A program made the position numbers and the translations under genes. Below, piece after piece: positions 35,250 through 43,597 of a DNA stretch of 64,000 bases. Under the pieces are notes generated by a model. That model was given only the letters and a program-made list of their open reading frames with translations, was not told the DNA's origin and made no database searches. Source of the DNA: Manganitrophus sp963718695 (GTDB taxonomy: Bacteria; Nitrospirota; Nitrospiria; SBBL01; Manganitrophaceae); the NCBI GenBank assembly GCA_963718695.1, contig OY970371.1:1612001-1676000 (forward strand), read 5' to 3'. Every line of letters starts with the position of its first letter. Position 1 is the stretch's first letter.

Positions 35250-36473
35250 ATGAAAGCGGTTGTGTTTCATGGTGTGGGTGATATTCGATACGAAGAGGTT
35301 CCCGATCCGAGGATTGAGAAACCGAACGATGCCGTTGTCCGAATTATCGCAAGCGCCATCTGCGGGACCGACCTTCACATGATCCGGGGGACGATGCCGG
35401 GGATGAAACCGGGAACGATCTTAGGACATGAAGGGGTTGGAATCATCGAGGAACTGGGACCCGATGTCCGCAATTTCAGCGTCGGCGACCGGGTCATTAT
35501 CCCCTCCACGATCTCTTGCGGTTACTGTTCCTACTGTCGGGACGGATATACCTCTCAGTGCGACAACGCCAATCCCAACGGCCCGCTGGCCGGAACCGCC
35601 TTCTTCGGCGGCCCCGCACAGACCGGACTGATCAACGGGCTCCAGGCGGAGCGGGCCCGCATTCCCTTCGCCAATGCCACCCTCGTTCTCGCCCCGGAGG
35701 GTCTGACCGATGATGAAGCGATTCTGCTTTCGGACATCTTTCCGACCGGCTACTTCGGCGCCCGGCTGGCTGAGATCGGTCCGGGAGATACGGTCGCTGT
35801 CTTCGGCTGCGGGCCGGTTGGACAGTTCGCCATCGCGAGCGCCAATCTCCACGATGCGGGGATGGTTTTCGCCGTCGATACGATTCCCTCTCGTCTGGAG
35901 ATGGCGCGGGCGCAAGGGGCGATTCCGATCGATTACAACCAGGAAGATCCGGTCCAAGCGATTCATCGATTCACCGGCGGAATTGGAGTCGACCGGGCCA
36001 TCGATGCCGTCGGCGTCGATGCCTCCCGGCCGAATCAGGGGCCTGCGTCAGAACAGGTCAAACAGATGGAACGACAATTCCAGCAGGAGCGCCGGGAAAT
36101 TGCCCCGCAGACGCAGCCCGACGGGGATAACTGGCATCCCGGAGATGCCCCTTCCATCGCCTCCACGTGGGCGATTGATGCATTGGCCAAAGCCGGAACC
36201 CTTTCGATCATCGGAGTCTATCCCGAGACCGATCGGTTTTTTCCCATCGGCAAGGCGATGAACAAGAATTTGACCCTCAACATGGGGAATTGCAACCATC
36301 GGAAGTATATTCCAATGCTGATCGAGATGATCCTGACCGGCGTCATCGATCCGACCGAAGTCCTGACGCAGCATGAGTCGTTCGATGCGGCACTGGATGC
36401 TTATAAAGCCTTTGATAAGCGAGAGCCCGGCTGGATTAAGGTGAAGCTGGAGCCGGCCGAAATCATTTCATAA
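35250..36473 (+). CDS. Zinc-dependent alcohol/formaldehyde dehydrogenase
   Basis: This 407-residue medium-chain dehydrogenase has the catalytic zinc ligands CGTDLH (about C38) and LGHEG (about H63). The structural zinc cysteines lie in CGYCSYCRDGYTSQC (about 92-106), and the NAD site VFGCGPVGQ is at about 190-198. The length and the ADSLSDIFPTGYFG-like segment (LLSDIFPTGYFGA) resemble the glutathione-independent formaldehyde dehydrogenase branch, although the N-terminal region is of the common ADH type. A polar insert near 270-300 (MERQFQQERREIAPQTQ) is longer than usual. Strong AAGGAGG lies 6 bp before the ATG. Confidence 0.88.
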   Translation: MKAVVFHGVGDIRYEEVPDPRIEKPNDAVVRIIASAICGTDLHMIRGTMPGMKPGTILGHEGVGIIEELGPDVRNFSVGDRVIIPSTISCGYCSYCRDGYTSQCDNANPNGPLAGTAFFGGPAQTGLINGLQAERARIPFANATLVLAPEGLTDDEAILLSDIFPTGYFGARLAEIGPGDTVAVFGCGPVGQFAIASANLHDAGMVFAVDTIPSRLEMARAQGAIPIDYNQEDPVQAIHRFTGGIGVDRAIDAVGVDASRPNQGPASEQVKQMERQFQQERREIAPQTQPDGDNWHPGDAPSIASTWAIDALAKAGTLSIIGVYPETDRFFPIGKAMNKNLTLNMGNCNHRKYIPMLIEMILTGVIDPTEVLTQHESFDAALDAYKAFDKREPGWIKVKLEPAEIIS

Positions 36474-36629
36474 AAGAGAATGCGGAAATCGGAATGCGGC
36501 GTGCGGCGTGAGAAAAAAGATTCGGGACACGGAATCCCAATCTGCAGCCGGAGGATCAATCCATTGTTCGATCTGCTCCATTGCTTCGGAGGGACCTGTC
36601 TGGATATGATGAAATAAGGAGAAAATTCG

Positions 36630-37103
36630 ATGAACTGGGACAGTGTTGTCCTCTGGGGCTTACTGGCGACCGGGTTGTTAACGACGCTGATGCGAGGCGC
36701 GGAAGGCTTGGGCTATACCCGGATGGATGTCCCGTTTATGTTGGGAACGATTTTTACGCCGAATCGCGATTTTGCCAAAGTGGTCGGATCGGTCGTCCAC
36801 TTTATCAACGGCCTTCTTTTCTCAATGCTTTATGTCGCCTTCTTCAAAGCGTTCGGGTTCGTCTCATGGTGGCTGGGGGCGCTGATGGGGATTTCTCACG
36901 GCGCGTTTGTTTTGATCGTCGTGCTTCCCCTCTTGCCGGGAATCCATCCGAGAATGGCCTCGGAGTTCTGGGGCCCTACCCCCACCCGGCTTTTGGAGCC
37001 TCCCGGTTTCCTCGCATTGAATTACGGCTATCAGACCCCGACCGTGACGATGTTTGCCCATTTTGCGTTCGGACTCGTCCTCGGCTCTTTCTACAACTTG
37101 TGA
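36630..37103 (+). CDS. Four-helix inner-membrane protein of unknown function
   Basis: The 157-residue protein has hydrophobic segments at about 7-22, 50-72, 78-103 and 138-155, and conserved-looking loop residues TPNRDFAKVVGS and FWGPTPTRLLEP. AAGGAG lies 9 bp before the ATG. The last 13 bp overlap the end of the convergent GH15 gene. No family is recognised; it resembles DoxX- or YqhA-like small membrane proteins only in size. It may belong with the upstream dehydrogenase gene, 156 bp away. Confidence 0.7.
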   Translation: MNWDSVVLWGLLATGLLTTLMRGAEGLGYTRMDVPFMLGTIFTPNRDFAKVVGSVVHFINGLLFSMLYVAFFKAFGFVSWWLGALMGISHGAFVLIVVLPLLPGIHPRMASEFWGPTPTRLLEPPGFLALNYGYQTPTVTMFAHFAFGLVLGSFYNL

Positions 37104-38890
37104 TCGGCGAGTCGAAGCGCCGCCCCGATGTGAGAGAGGTGAGAGAGCGCCTGAGGAAAGTTACCGAGAAAAAGACCGTCCTCACGAACTTCCTCGGAAT
37201 AGAGACCGACCTCGTTGGCGCGTCGGTTTAGCCTCTCGAAGAGAGCGACCGCTTCGGCGCGGCGGCCCAGCATGCAGAGCGCTTCGACCCGCCAGAAAGC
37301 ACAAGCGAGGAAGGTTCCTTCTTCGCCCTCCAAACCGTCGTCGATCCGGTATCGATAGACCAGATCTTCCAGGGCCAGCTCTTTCTCCAAGGTGTCAATC
37401 GTCCATGACAGCCGCCGGTCCTTTGGGTCGATAAAGCCGACCAACGGAAAGATAAATGCCGTCGCATCGAGCGCGGATCCCCCGAGCGTTTGGGTAAAGC
37501 TGCCGAGGGTCGGATGGAATCCTTCTCTCAGAATAATCTCCCGAATCTCCCGCCCGACCTGCTCCCATCGCCGCCGATTGGATTGGATGCCCAGTTTCTG
37601 AGCAATTTGGGAGGCGCGATCGAGCGCCGTCCAGCAGAGCACTTTAGAGTGGACATAGTGCCGGCGCGGACCGGGGATCTCCCAAATGCCGTGGTCGGGA
37701 TAGCTCCAGTTGTCGGCGACGTAATCGGCCATCTTGCAGAAGTTCTTCTGCATGTCCCGATCGAGATCGCATCCGTTTTGCGTGTAGAGCCACAATGCAT
37801 CCATCACCTCACCGTAGATGTCGAGTTGGTACTGTGCCTCCGCATTGTTGCCGACATGCACCGGCCGCGAGCCGCGATAGCCCTCGAGATACGCCACCTC
37901 CCGCTGAGGCTTTCCGAGGCGACCGTAGACGTCGTACACCACCTTCAAAGCCGGATGTGTCAGACGCGTCGCGTGCATCAGCCATTGGACGAACCCGGCG
38001 GCCTCTTCTTGAAAGCCGAGGCGGAAGAAGATCTGTGCGGTGAAGGAAGCGTCGCGCAGCCAGCAGTAGCGGTAATCCCAGTTTCGGTTGTATCCAATCG
38101 CCTCCGGCAGCAACGTCGTCGGCGCCGCCACAACGGCGTTGGAGGGGGCAAAAGAGAGGAGTTTTAGAACGAGCGCGCTTCGGACCACCGCATCTCGATA
38201 GGGGCCTCGGTAATTGCAGTGGCCGGCCCAGGCACGCCAGTATCGGATGGAGCGCTCCTTCACATCTTCGACCCGATCGTCCAGCCGCGGATAGACAGCG
38301 GGCGCATCCCGCGCATAGGCGAGCCAGAAGACCGATCGCTCCCCGCTTCGGATCGTCCACCTCCCCGACAGCCCTTCGCGGGTCATCTCCAGGGGGAGAT
38401 CGGAAGCGAGATGGAAAAGCCCGCCGTCGATACCGGCGAAGTAGCCCTCCTGGCCGCGGCGCTTGAATTGATGAATTAGCTGTCCGTCATTCGGTCGCGG
38501 AAAACATTGCGCCTCCATCTCGACGTTCCCCTCGATTCCTTCGACGATCCGGAGGATACTTCGGAACGGAACCATGATTTCCCGTTTTTCCACTTCCGTC
38601 AGGGCCGGCATGAAATCGGTCATCCGGACCAGACCGTTCCGCGTGGCGAACTCGGTGATCAAGAGATTGGTGTCATCGATGTAGCGTCGGCAGGTGGAGT
38701 AGCCGCTCGTCGGCCGGATGGCAAAATAGCCCCCGCGCAATGAGTCGAGGAGCCGGTTAAAGATCGAGGGACTATCGAATCGCGGAAGGCAGAGCCAGTC
38801 GATCGACCCGGTGTTGGAGATGAGCGCCGCGCAGCGGGAATCGCCGATAAGGGCGTAATCGGATATTTTGGGGATGGTTTGAAGCGCCAT
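37091..38890 (-). CDS. Glycoside hydrolase family 15 protein (glucoamylase/trehalase-like)
   Basis: This 599-residue protein starts with the GH15 bacterial hallmark ISDYALIGDSRCAALISNTGSIDWLCLPRFDSPSIF and has an N-terminal beta-sandwich followed by an (alpha/alpha)6 barrel. Catalytic-region motifs are GYNRNWDYRYCWLRDASFT, PDHGIWEIPG (general acid Glu) and DDGLEGEEGTFLACAFWRVEAL (general base). It lacks a signal peptide, so it probably acts in the cytoplasm on trehalose, maltodextrins or glycogen-derived glucans. It is divergent from the kelch lipoprotein gene and convergent with the small membrane-protein gene. Confidence 0.9.
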   Translation of the reverse strand: MALQTIPKISDYALIGDSRCAALISNTGSIDWLCLPRFDSPSIFNRLLDSLRGGYFAIRPTSGYSTCRRYIDDTNLLITEFATRNGLVRMTDFMPALTEVEKREIMVPFRSILRIVEGIEGNVEMEAQCFPRPNDGQLIHQFKRRGQEGYFAGIDGGLFHLASDLPLEMTREGLSGRWTIRSGERSVFWLAYARDAPAVYPRLDDRVEDVKERSIRYWRAWAGHCNYRGPYRDAVVRSALVLKLLSFAPSNAVVAAPTTLLPEAIGYNRNWDYRYCWLRDASFTAQIFFRLGFQEEAAGFVQWLMHATRLTHPALKVVYDVYGRLGKPQREVAYLEGYRGSRPVHVGNNAEAQYQLDIYGEVMDALWLYTQNGCDLDRDMQKNFCKMADYVADNWSYPDHGIWEIPGPRRHYVHSKVLCWTALDRASQIAQKLGIQSNRRRWEQVGREIREIILREGFHPTLGSFTQTLGGSALDATAFIFPLVGFIDPKDRRLSWTIDTLEKELALEDLVYRYRIDDGLEGEEGTFLACAFWRVEALCMLGRRAEAVALFERLNRRANEVGLYSEEVREDGLFLGNFPQALSHLSHIGAALRLADHKL

Positions 38891-38907
38891 GCGTCATACG
38901 CTATAAT
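38879..38907 (+). promoter_or_regulatory. Sigma-70 promoter toward the kelch lipoprotein gene
   Basis: TTGAAG (38879-38884) and TATAAT (38902-38907) are separated by 17 bp and overlap the start of the divergent GH15 gene. The transcript would have a leader of about 200 nt; a 56-codon frame in it (from 38909) has poor composition and is not called. Confidence 0.5.
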
Positions 38908-39108
38908 GAACGAGGATCGCTCAGGTCGATTCTCTTTCTATAATGGTAAAGGAAAGAGGGCAATGGAGGCAAGGCGTAAGCTTCGCCTCTTCCGGACCCT
39001 TCGAGTGAAGCGCGCAGAAAGAATCGATCTATTTCTTTATAGATTAGGCTTGATTTCCATTTCACAAATCAAGTAATCTTCTACATTATAACTACCGGGA
39101 TGGGATAA

Positions 39109-40551
39109 ATGAGATTGACGTTGATTCAACGGAAGCTCCCTTTACTTCTTTACGGCTTCATGATGATCCTCCTTATCGCCGGATGCGACGATGGGAATAG
39201 TGTCACGGACGGGGGAGGGGGAGGAGGTGGTTGTGTTGTCGCAACCTGCTTTGGAGGGGGCGGCAGCGGGGGCGGATCACAAAACCCGAACCTTTCAATC
39301 TCCGCCGTCCCAGGGGATCGTCAGAATACGTTGACCTTTGCACTTTCCTCTGGAAGCGCCGCCTCTTTTAACATCTATTGGTCTACCTCTCCTGATACGT
39401 CGACCCCCACCTGGAATAAGATCGAAGGGGCGACCAGTCCATTCGTCCACGACAATCTGACCAACGGCGTTCCCCGCTTCTATGGCGTCACCGCGGTTTC
39501 AGGTAGTAGCGAAAGCGATCCTTCCGCAGTTGTCGGCGCGATGCCGGGAAAGTGGACCCGGTTGGACACGGTGACGGTGATTGACCCCCAGCCGCGCGAC
39601 AGCCACACGGCGGTTTACAACCCCACGACGGATAGAATGATCATCTTTGGCGGGAAAAATCAGTCGACCACATTACAGGACCTGTGGGTCTTATCGAACG
39701 CTTCAGGTGCTGCAGGAAATCCGGACTGGAATGCGCCGAACGTGAGTTCTCCTCCGCCAATGAGGGCCAGTCACACGGCCGTCTATAATAAACAATCCAA
39801 TAAAATGATTGTCTTCGCCGGATCGGGGAGTACTGACGGGACCACCCTCCTAAGGCAGGACCTCTGGTCACTTTCGAATGCAGATGCAAGTATAAGTACG
39901 CCTACCTGGCTACCGATTTCTCCAACTGGTCAACTTCCTTCAAACCGATGGGGGCATGCAGCAGTCTATGACGAACAGGAAGACATCATGATCGTGTTCG
40001 GCGGCGCTCAGACGGGTCAAGCCATATTCAACGATGTTTGGGTCCTGGAACGCGCAACAGAACAATTTACTTCTAACTGGCGACAAATTTCCATGCCCGC
40101 GACTGGCGGTCCTTCGGCCCGCTGCTGCATGGCAGTTGGCTATGATTCAGCAAACCGTCGAATGATCATTTTCGGTGGGTCGGGATTTGGACAGAGCGGG
40201 CCAACTCAACTTGGAGATCTTTGGACATTAACATTTAATGAGACTTTCCAGACGGCGACGTGGACGGAAGTCACTCCTTCGGGAGGAACCGCTCCATCGG
40301 CCCGTTGCTGTGCGGCCTCATTCTGGGATGGCAGTAAGCTTCTTCTCTTCGGAGGAGGTACATTTAATAATTCGTCCGATGACAAAATCTATGCCCTCGT
40401 CTTGCAGTCTTCCACTTTTGCAACCGCCGACGGACCGGCCGGAGGACCTCCCGCAAGGACATTTCCAACGGCCGTTCCCGCCGGGCACTTCCTGCTGTTC
40501 GGCGGCACGGAGTCTTTCACGCCGTTAAGCGATCTTTGGCGGCTGGAATAA
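39109..40551 (+). CDS. Kelch-repeat lipoprotein
   Basis: The 480-residue protein has a lipoprotein signal (LIAGC, Cys near 26) and then a poly-glycine linker. It continues with a fibronectin-like segment (about 60-150) and a kelch propeller of five or six blades. Blade signatures include HTAVYNPTTDRMIIFGGKNQ, HAAVYDEQEDIMIVFGGAQ, RRMIIFGGSGFG and KLLLFGGGTF, each with the double-glycine turn. Kelch propellers bind proteins or carbohydrates and this one is anchored to a membrane surface. No enzymatic motif is seen. A second kelch protein, cytoplasmic, occurs at 58.9 kb. Confidence 0.88.
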   Translation: MRLTLIQRKLPLLLYGFMMILLIAGCDDGNSVTDGGGGGGGCVVATCFGGGGSGGGSQNPNLSISAVPGDRQNTLTFALSSGSAASFNIYWSTSPDTSTPTWNKIEGATSPFVHDNLTNGVPRFYGVTAVSGSSESDPSAVVGAMPGKWTRLDTVTVIDPQPRDSHTAVYNPTTDRMIIFGGKNQSTTLQDLWVLSNASGAAGNPDWNAPNVSSPPPMRASHTAVYNKQSNKMIVFAGSGSTDGTTLLRQDLWSLSNADASISTPTWLPISPTGQLPSNRWGHAAVYDEQEDIMIVFGGAQTGQAIFNDVWVLERATEQFTSNWRQISMPATGGPSARCCMAVGYDSANRRMIIFGGSGFGQSGPTQLGDLWTLTFNETFQTATWTEVTPSGGTAPSARCCAASFWDGSKLLLFGGGTFNNSSDDKIYALVLQSSTFATADGPAGGPPARTFPTAVPAGHFLLFGGTESFTPLSDLWRLE

Positions 40552-40564
40552 ATAATAGTAAGAC

Positions 40565-40588
40565 AGGGCAGGCACATAGGCCTGCCCT
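40565..40588. terminator. Hairpin between convergent kelch and aldehyde dehydrogenase genes
   Basis: AGGGCAGGC (40565-40573) pairs perfectly with GCCTGCCCT (40580-40588) over a 6-nt loop, overlapping the last base pairs of the aldehyde dehydrogenase stop. On the minus strand a T-rich but interrupted tail follows, so termination of that gene is likely; the plus-strand side has no T-run. Confidence 0.5.
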
Positions 40589-41960
40589 ACCTCGCTCTGA
40601 AATGAATCCCCTTCCGTCTCGTCAGGTGATAGAACCCATATCGTGACAGCGTCGAGCCGATTCCGCTCTCTCTCGCCCCCGTCCAAGGCAAACAGGGATC
40701 GAGGTAGTCGCAGCGGTTTTGGAAAACGGTGCCGGCCTCCAGCTCCCGCGCGAAAAGCTCGGCGCGCATCCGATCGCGTGTCCAGATGGAGGCGGTGAGA
40801 CCGAAGCGGCTGTCGCTCATCCGGGCGAGCGCCTCGCCGTCGTCTTTGACCGACAGGACCGGGACAATCGGGCCGAAGGTCTCCTCTTGCATCACCTTGG
40901 CCGTATTCGGAACGTCGGCCAGCAGGGTCGGCTCGAAGAAATTTCCCTTCATTCCCTTCGCTCGTTTGCCGCCGTAAAGGAGTCGCCCGCCGCGGCGAAC
41001 CGCCTCCTTCACCTGACCTTCTAAAAACAGCAGCGCTTCCCGACGGGCGAGCGGACCGAGCGTGGTCTTCTCATCGAGCGGATCGCCGAGCTGATATTGT
41101 TTTAAAATTTCTCCAGCCCGCTCGATGAATTTTCTATACACGCTGCGATGGACATAGACCCGCTCCACCGCGCAGCACGATTGCCCGGCGTTATAACAGG
41201 CCCCGTCGACGATGTTCTCCACGGCGAAGTCGAGATCGGCGTCGGCCGCCACATAGGCCGGATCTTTCCCCCCGAGTTCGAGTCCCACGTCAAGCAGCCG
41301 CTTCGCGGCCTGTTGATAGACCTTCGTTCCGGTTGCAACCGATCCGGTGAAGGCGACGTAGTTGATCCTCGGATCGCCGATCAGCTGAGAGGCCTGCGCG
41401 TTCGTCAAAATAAGGCTGGTGACAAGGTTCGGGGGATCGAGCTCGCCGAAGGCCGCTTCGAAGTGACGTCCGATGCGCGGTGTGAGCGGACTGTGCTTCA
41501 ACAGGACGGTGTTCCCGGCCAGGAGGGCCGGCACAACCACGTTCACCGCGGTCAGGAGCGGGTAATTCCAGGGGGCGATGTTGTAGATGACCCCGAGCGG
41601 CGCGTGCTCGATCCGAAGCTGAAAACCGGGCTTTCCTGAAAGGACTTCGGGAGCGAGTGTTTCCTTCGCGATAGAGAGCATGTACTCGGCCCGATGAAAG
41701 AAGGTCTTTACCTCGCCGCGGGCTTGTGTCAGCGGCTTCCCCATCTGCAACGTGATGTCGCGGGCGACCTCCTCGGCGTGATTTCGAAAATATTTCAGCC
41801 CTTGCTCCACACGGCGCGCCCGTTCTTCCAGCGGAAGACGGCGCCATCGTTCGTAGGCCTTGCGCGCACCGGCGATTTTTTCTTCGAGCTCCTTTCCCCG
41901 ATCGAACGGCAGCTCAAAGAGAACTTTCTGATCGTAAGGATTAATGACTTTCAGATACAC
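40587..41960 (-). CDS. NAD(P)-dependent aldehyde dehydrogenase
   Basis: A GTG start at 41960 with GGAGG 6 bp upstream gives 457 residues. The general base glutamate is in LELGGKDPAYV and the nucleophile in NAGQSCCAVERVYV (the first Cys of CC), with EETFGPIVPV and the NAD-binding PWNYP and FTGSVATG present. It is shorter than classical 490-residue enzymes and is closest by eye to succinic-semialdehyde-type dehydrogenases. Being last in the glutamine-synthetase-like, amidotransferase, SDR, ALDH series, it may oxidise a semialdehyde formed from an amine. Confidence 0.9.
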   Translation of the reverse strand: MYLKVINPYDQKVLFELPFDRGKELEEKIAGARKAYERWRRLPLEERARRVEQGLKYFRNHAEEVARDITLQMGKPLTQARGEVKTFFHRAEYMLSIAKETLAPEVLSGKPGFQLRIEHAPLGVIYNIAPWNYPLLTAVNVVVPALLAGNTVLLKHSPLTPRIGRHFEAAFGELDPPNLVTSLILTNAQASQLIGDPRINYVAFTGSVATGTKVYQQAAKRLLDVGLELGGKDPAYVAADADLDFAVENIVDGACYNAGQSCCAVERVYVHRSVYRKFIERAGEILKQYQLGDPLDEKTTLGPLARREALLFLEGQVKEAVRRGGRLLYGGKRAKGMKGNFFEPTLLADVPNTAKVMQEETFGPIVPVLSVKDDGEALARMSDSRFGLTASIWTRDRMRAELFARELEAGTVFQNRCDYLDPCLPWTGARESGIGSTLSRYGFYHLTRRKGIHFRAR

Positions 41961-42084
41961 CGCTTTCCTCCAATTTAACTTCCTCCCCTTTACCTGCACC
42001 CGGCAGGGTGGAAGAGAAGGTGAATCATGCGTTGCGGTCGGCCTTCTACCTCCCTTCCCCCTCCTTACAAAGGAGGGAAAATAT

Positions 42085-42859
42085 TTACTCCGGCGTTACG
42101 TAGGCGGCGGTGATCCCGCCGTCGACCATCAAGGAGGCGCCGGTCATGTACGATGAATCGTCAGAGGCCAAAAAGAGCGCCGCCTTGGCGATCTCCTTCG
42201 CCTCCCCGAATCGGCCCATCGGGATGTGGACCAAACGGCGTTGTTTTTTCTGCTCGGTGTTCAGGAACTTCATCAACAGCTCCGTTCGGAGCGGGCCCGG
42301 GCAGAGGGCATTGACCCGAATCCCCTCCCGCGCATGAATTACCGCCAGCTCCCGTGTCATCGACAAAACGCCCCCTTTGCTTGCCGTATAGGCCAATTGC
42401 GGGGTGGCCGCGCCGAGGAGTGCGACGAACGAGGCGGTGTTGATGATCGATCCTCCGCCGGCTCTTTTTAATGCAGGGATGCCGTATTTGCAGCCGAGGA
42501 AGACCCCCTTGAGGTTGATCGCCATCGTCTTTTCCCAGACCGCCTCTTCGGTGTTCATGGCATTGTCGTCGTTGCTGTCCATGATGCCGGCGTTGTTGAA
42601 GAGGATGTTCAGCTTGCCGAAGTTCCGCTCCGCGGCGGCGACCATCTTTTCGCAGTCCTCTCCCTTCGGAGACGTCTGCATGGACATAGACCGCTTTGCC
42701 GCCGTTGCCTTCGATCTGCTTCACCGTCTCTTTTCCGGCCGCGTCGTTGACATCGACCGCCACGATCCCGGCGCCTTCGCTCGAAAAAAGGAGGGCCGCT
42801 TCCATCCCGAGTCCACTTCCCGCCCCGGTGATCAGGGCGACCTTCTCTCTTAATCGCAT
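42085..42859 (-). pseudogene. Short-chain dehydrogenase/reductase, interrupted by one-base frameshift
   Basis: Read in two frames this is a normal classical SDR: TGAGSGLGMEAA (11-22), a cofactor aspartate (AVDVNDAAG), the Asp of HADVS, then NNAG, the catalytic Ser region SIINTAS, YTASKGG (Tyr/Lys) and the C-terminal YMTGASLMVDGG. The first frame drifts at about 42670 (…HADVSEGRGL) and the second picks up at KGEDCEKMV. The span is 775 bp, one base too many. Removing one base in 42661-42672 restores a 257-residue protein. An NAD-preferring cofactor site is suggested by Asp after beta-2. It lies 24 bp after puuD-like and upstream of ALDH. Confidence 0.8.
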
Positions 42860-42882
42860 CGGATCCTCTCCTCCTTATTCGT

Positions 42883-43593
42883 TCATCTTCGTTTCCACTC
42901 TGAAGCGGCGCTGACGAGGGCATTAAAAATCTTTTGATGAAGCGAGTCATCGGCGGCGGCCAGCTCCGGATGCCACTGAACGCCGATGAGCCACGGATGA
43001 TCGGGCATCTCGACCGCTTCCGCTGTTCCATCGGGTGCCTGTCCGACGACCTTCAATCCGGGGGCCGGCCGACGAATGGCCTGATGATGCCAGGAGGGGG
43101 CGAGGAATTCCTCCTGAAAGAGGAGCTTGGCCAGATGGCATCCCGGCGTGAGTTTAATCGCGTGCTGTGTCGGCTCTCGGGGGGGGAGCCGATGGAGGAT
43201 CGTTTCGCCGACGGCATCGGGGAGGTGTTCGATTAACGTGCCGCCCAGGGCGACATTGATGACCTGGCTGCCGCGGCATATTCCCAACGTCGGCAAAGCC
43301 GATTGCACGCTGTATTTGACCAGCGCGATTTCACTTCGGTCCCGTTCCGGATCGACCATGTAAACGGTCGGGTGAGGGACGCCGCCGTAGAGGGCCGGAT
43401 CGAGATCGCCCCCGCCGGTCAGAATCAACCCTTCGAGCTGGGCCAGGAGGTTCTCCGCGTACGGCTCTCCGGGAGGAAGGAGAAGCGGAATGCCACCGGC
43501 GCGCCGAACCGCATCGACATACTGCGCCGGGAGGTAAAAGCGGTTGTTCTCGCCGCGGCCGTAAGTGGTGATGCCGATGAGCGGAGGGGACAT
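42883..43593 (-). CDS. Gamma-glutamyl-GABA hydrolase-like class I amidotransferase (PuuD-like)
   Basis: From the ATG at 43593 the 236-residue protein has the peptidase C26/GATase1 fold: the nucleophile elbow LGICRGSQVINVALGG (about residue 112), an LTGGGDLDP loop, and catalytic His and Glu in GVQWHPELA. PuuD hydrolyses gamma-glutamyl-GABA in putrescine degradation. The start lies 4 bp after the stop of the glutamine-synthetase-like gene, which would be the matching gamma-glutamyl ligase. The pathway context is good, but PuuA/PuuD-like pairs also act on other amines such as ethylamine or isopropylamine. Confidence 0.88.
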   Translation of the reverse strand: MSPPLIGITTYGRGENNRFYLPAQYVDAVRRAGGIPLLLPPGEPYAENLLAQLEGLILTGGGDLDPALYGGVPHPTVYMVDPERDRSEIALVKYSVQSALPTLGICRGSQVINVALGGTLIEHLPDAVGETILHRLPPREPTQHAIKLTPGCHLAKLLFQEEFLAPSWHHQAIRRPAPGLKVVGQAPDGTAEAVEMPDHPWLIGVQWHPELAAADDSLHQKIFNALVSAASEWKRR

Positions 43594-43597
43594 TCGA

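Noticed and set aside
38909..39076. A 56-codon plus-strand frame in the leader of the kelch lipoprotein
   Set aside because: Arginine-rich random-looking composition, no ribosome-binding site; better read as leader.
42050..42084. Palindrome CCCTCCTT/AAGGAGGG near the SDR stop as a terminator
   Set aside because: No T-run follows on the minus strand; on the plus strand it is followed by A-rich sequence.
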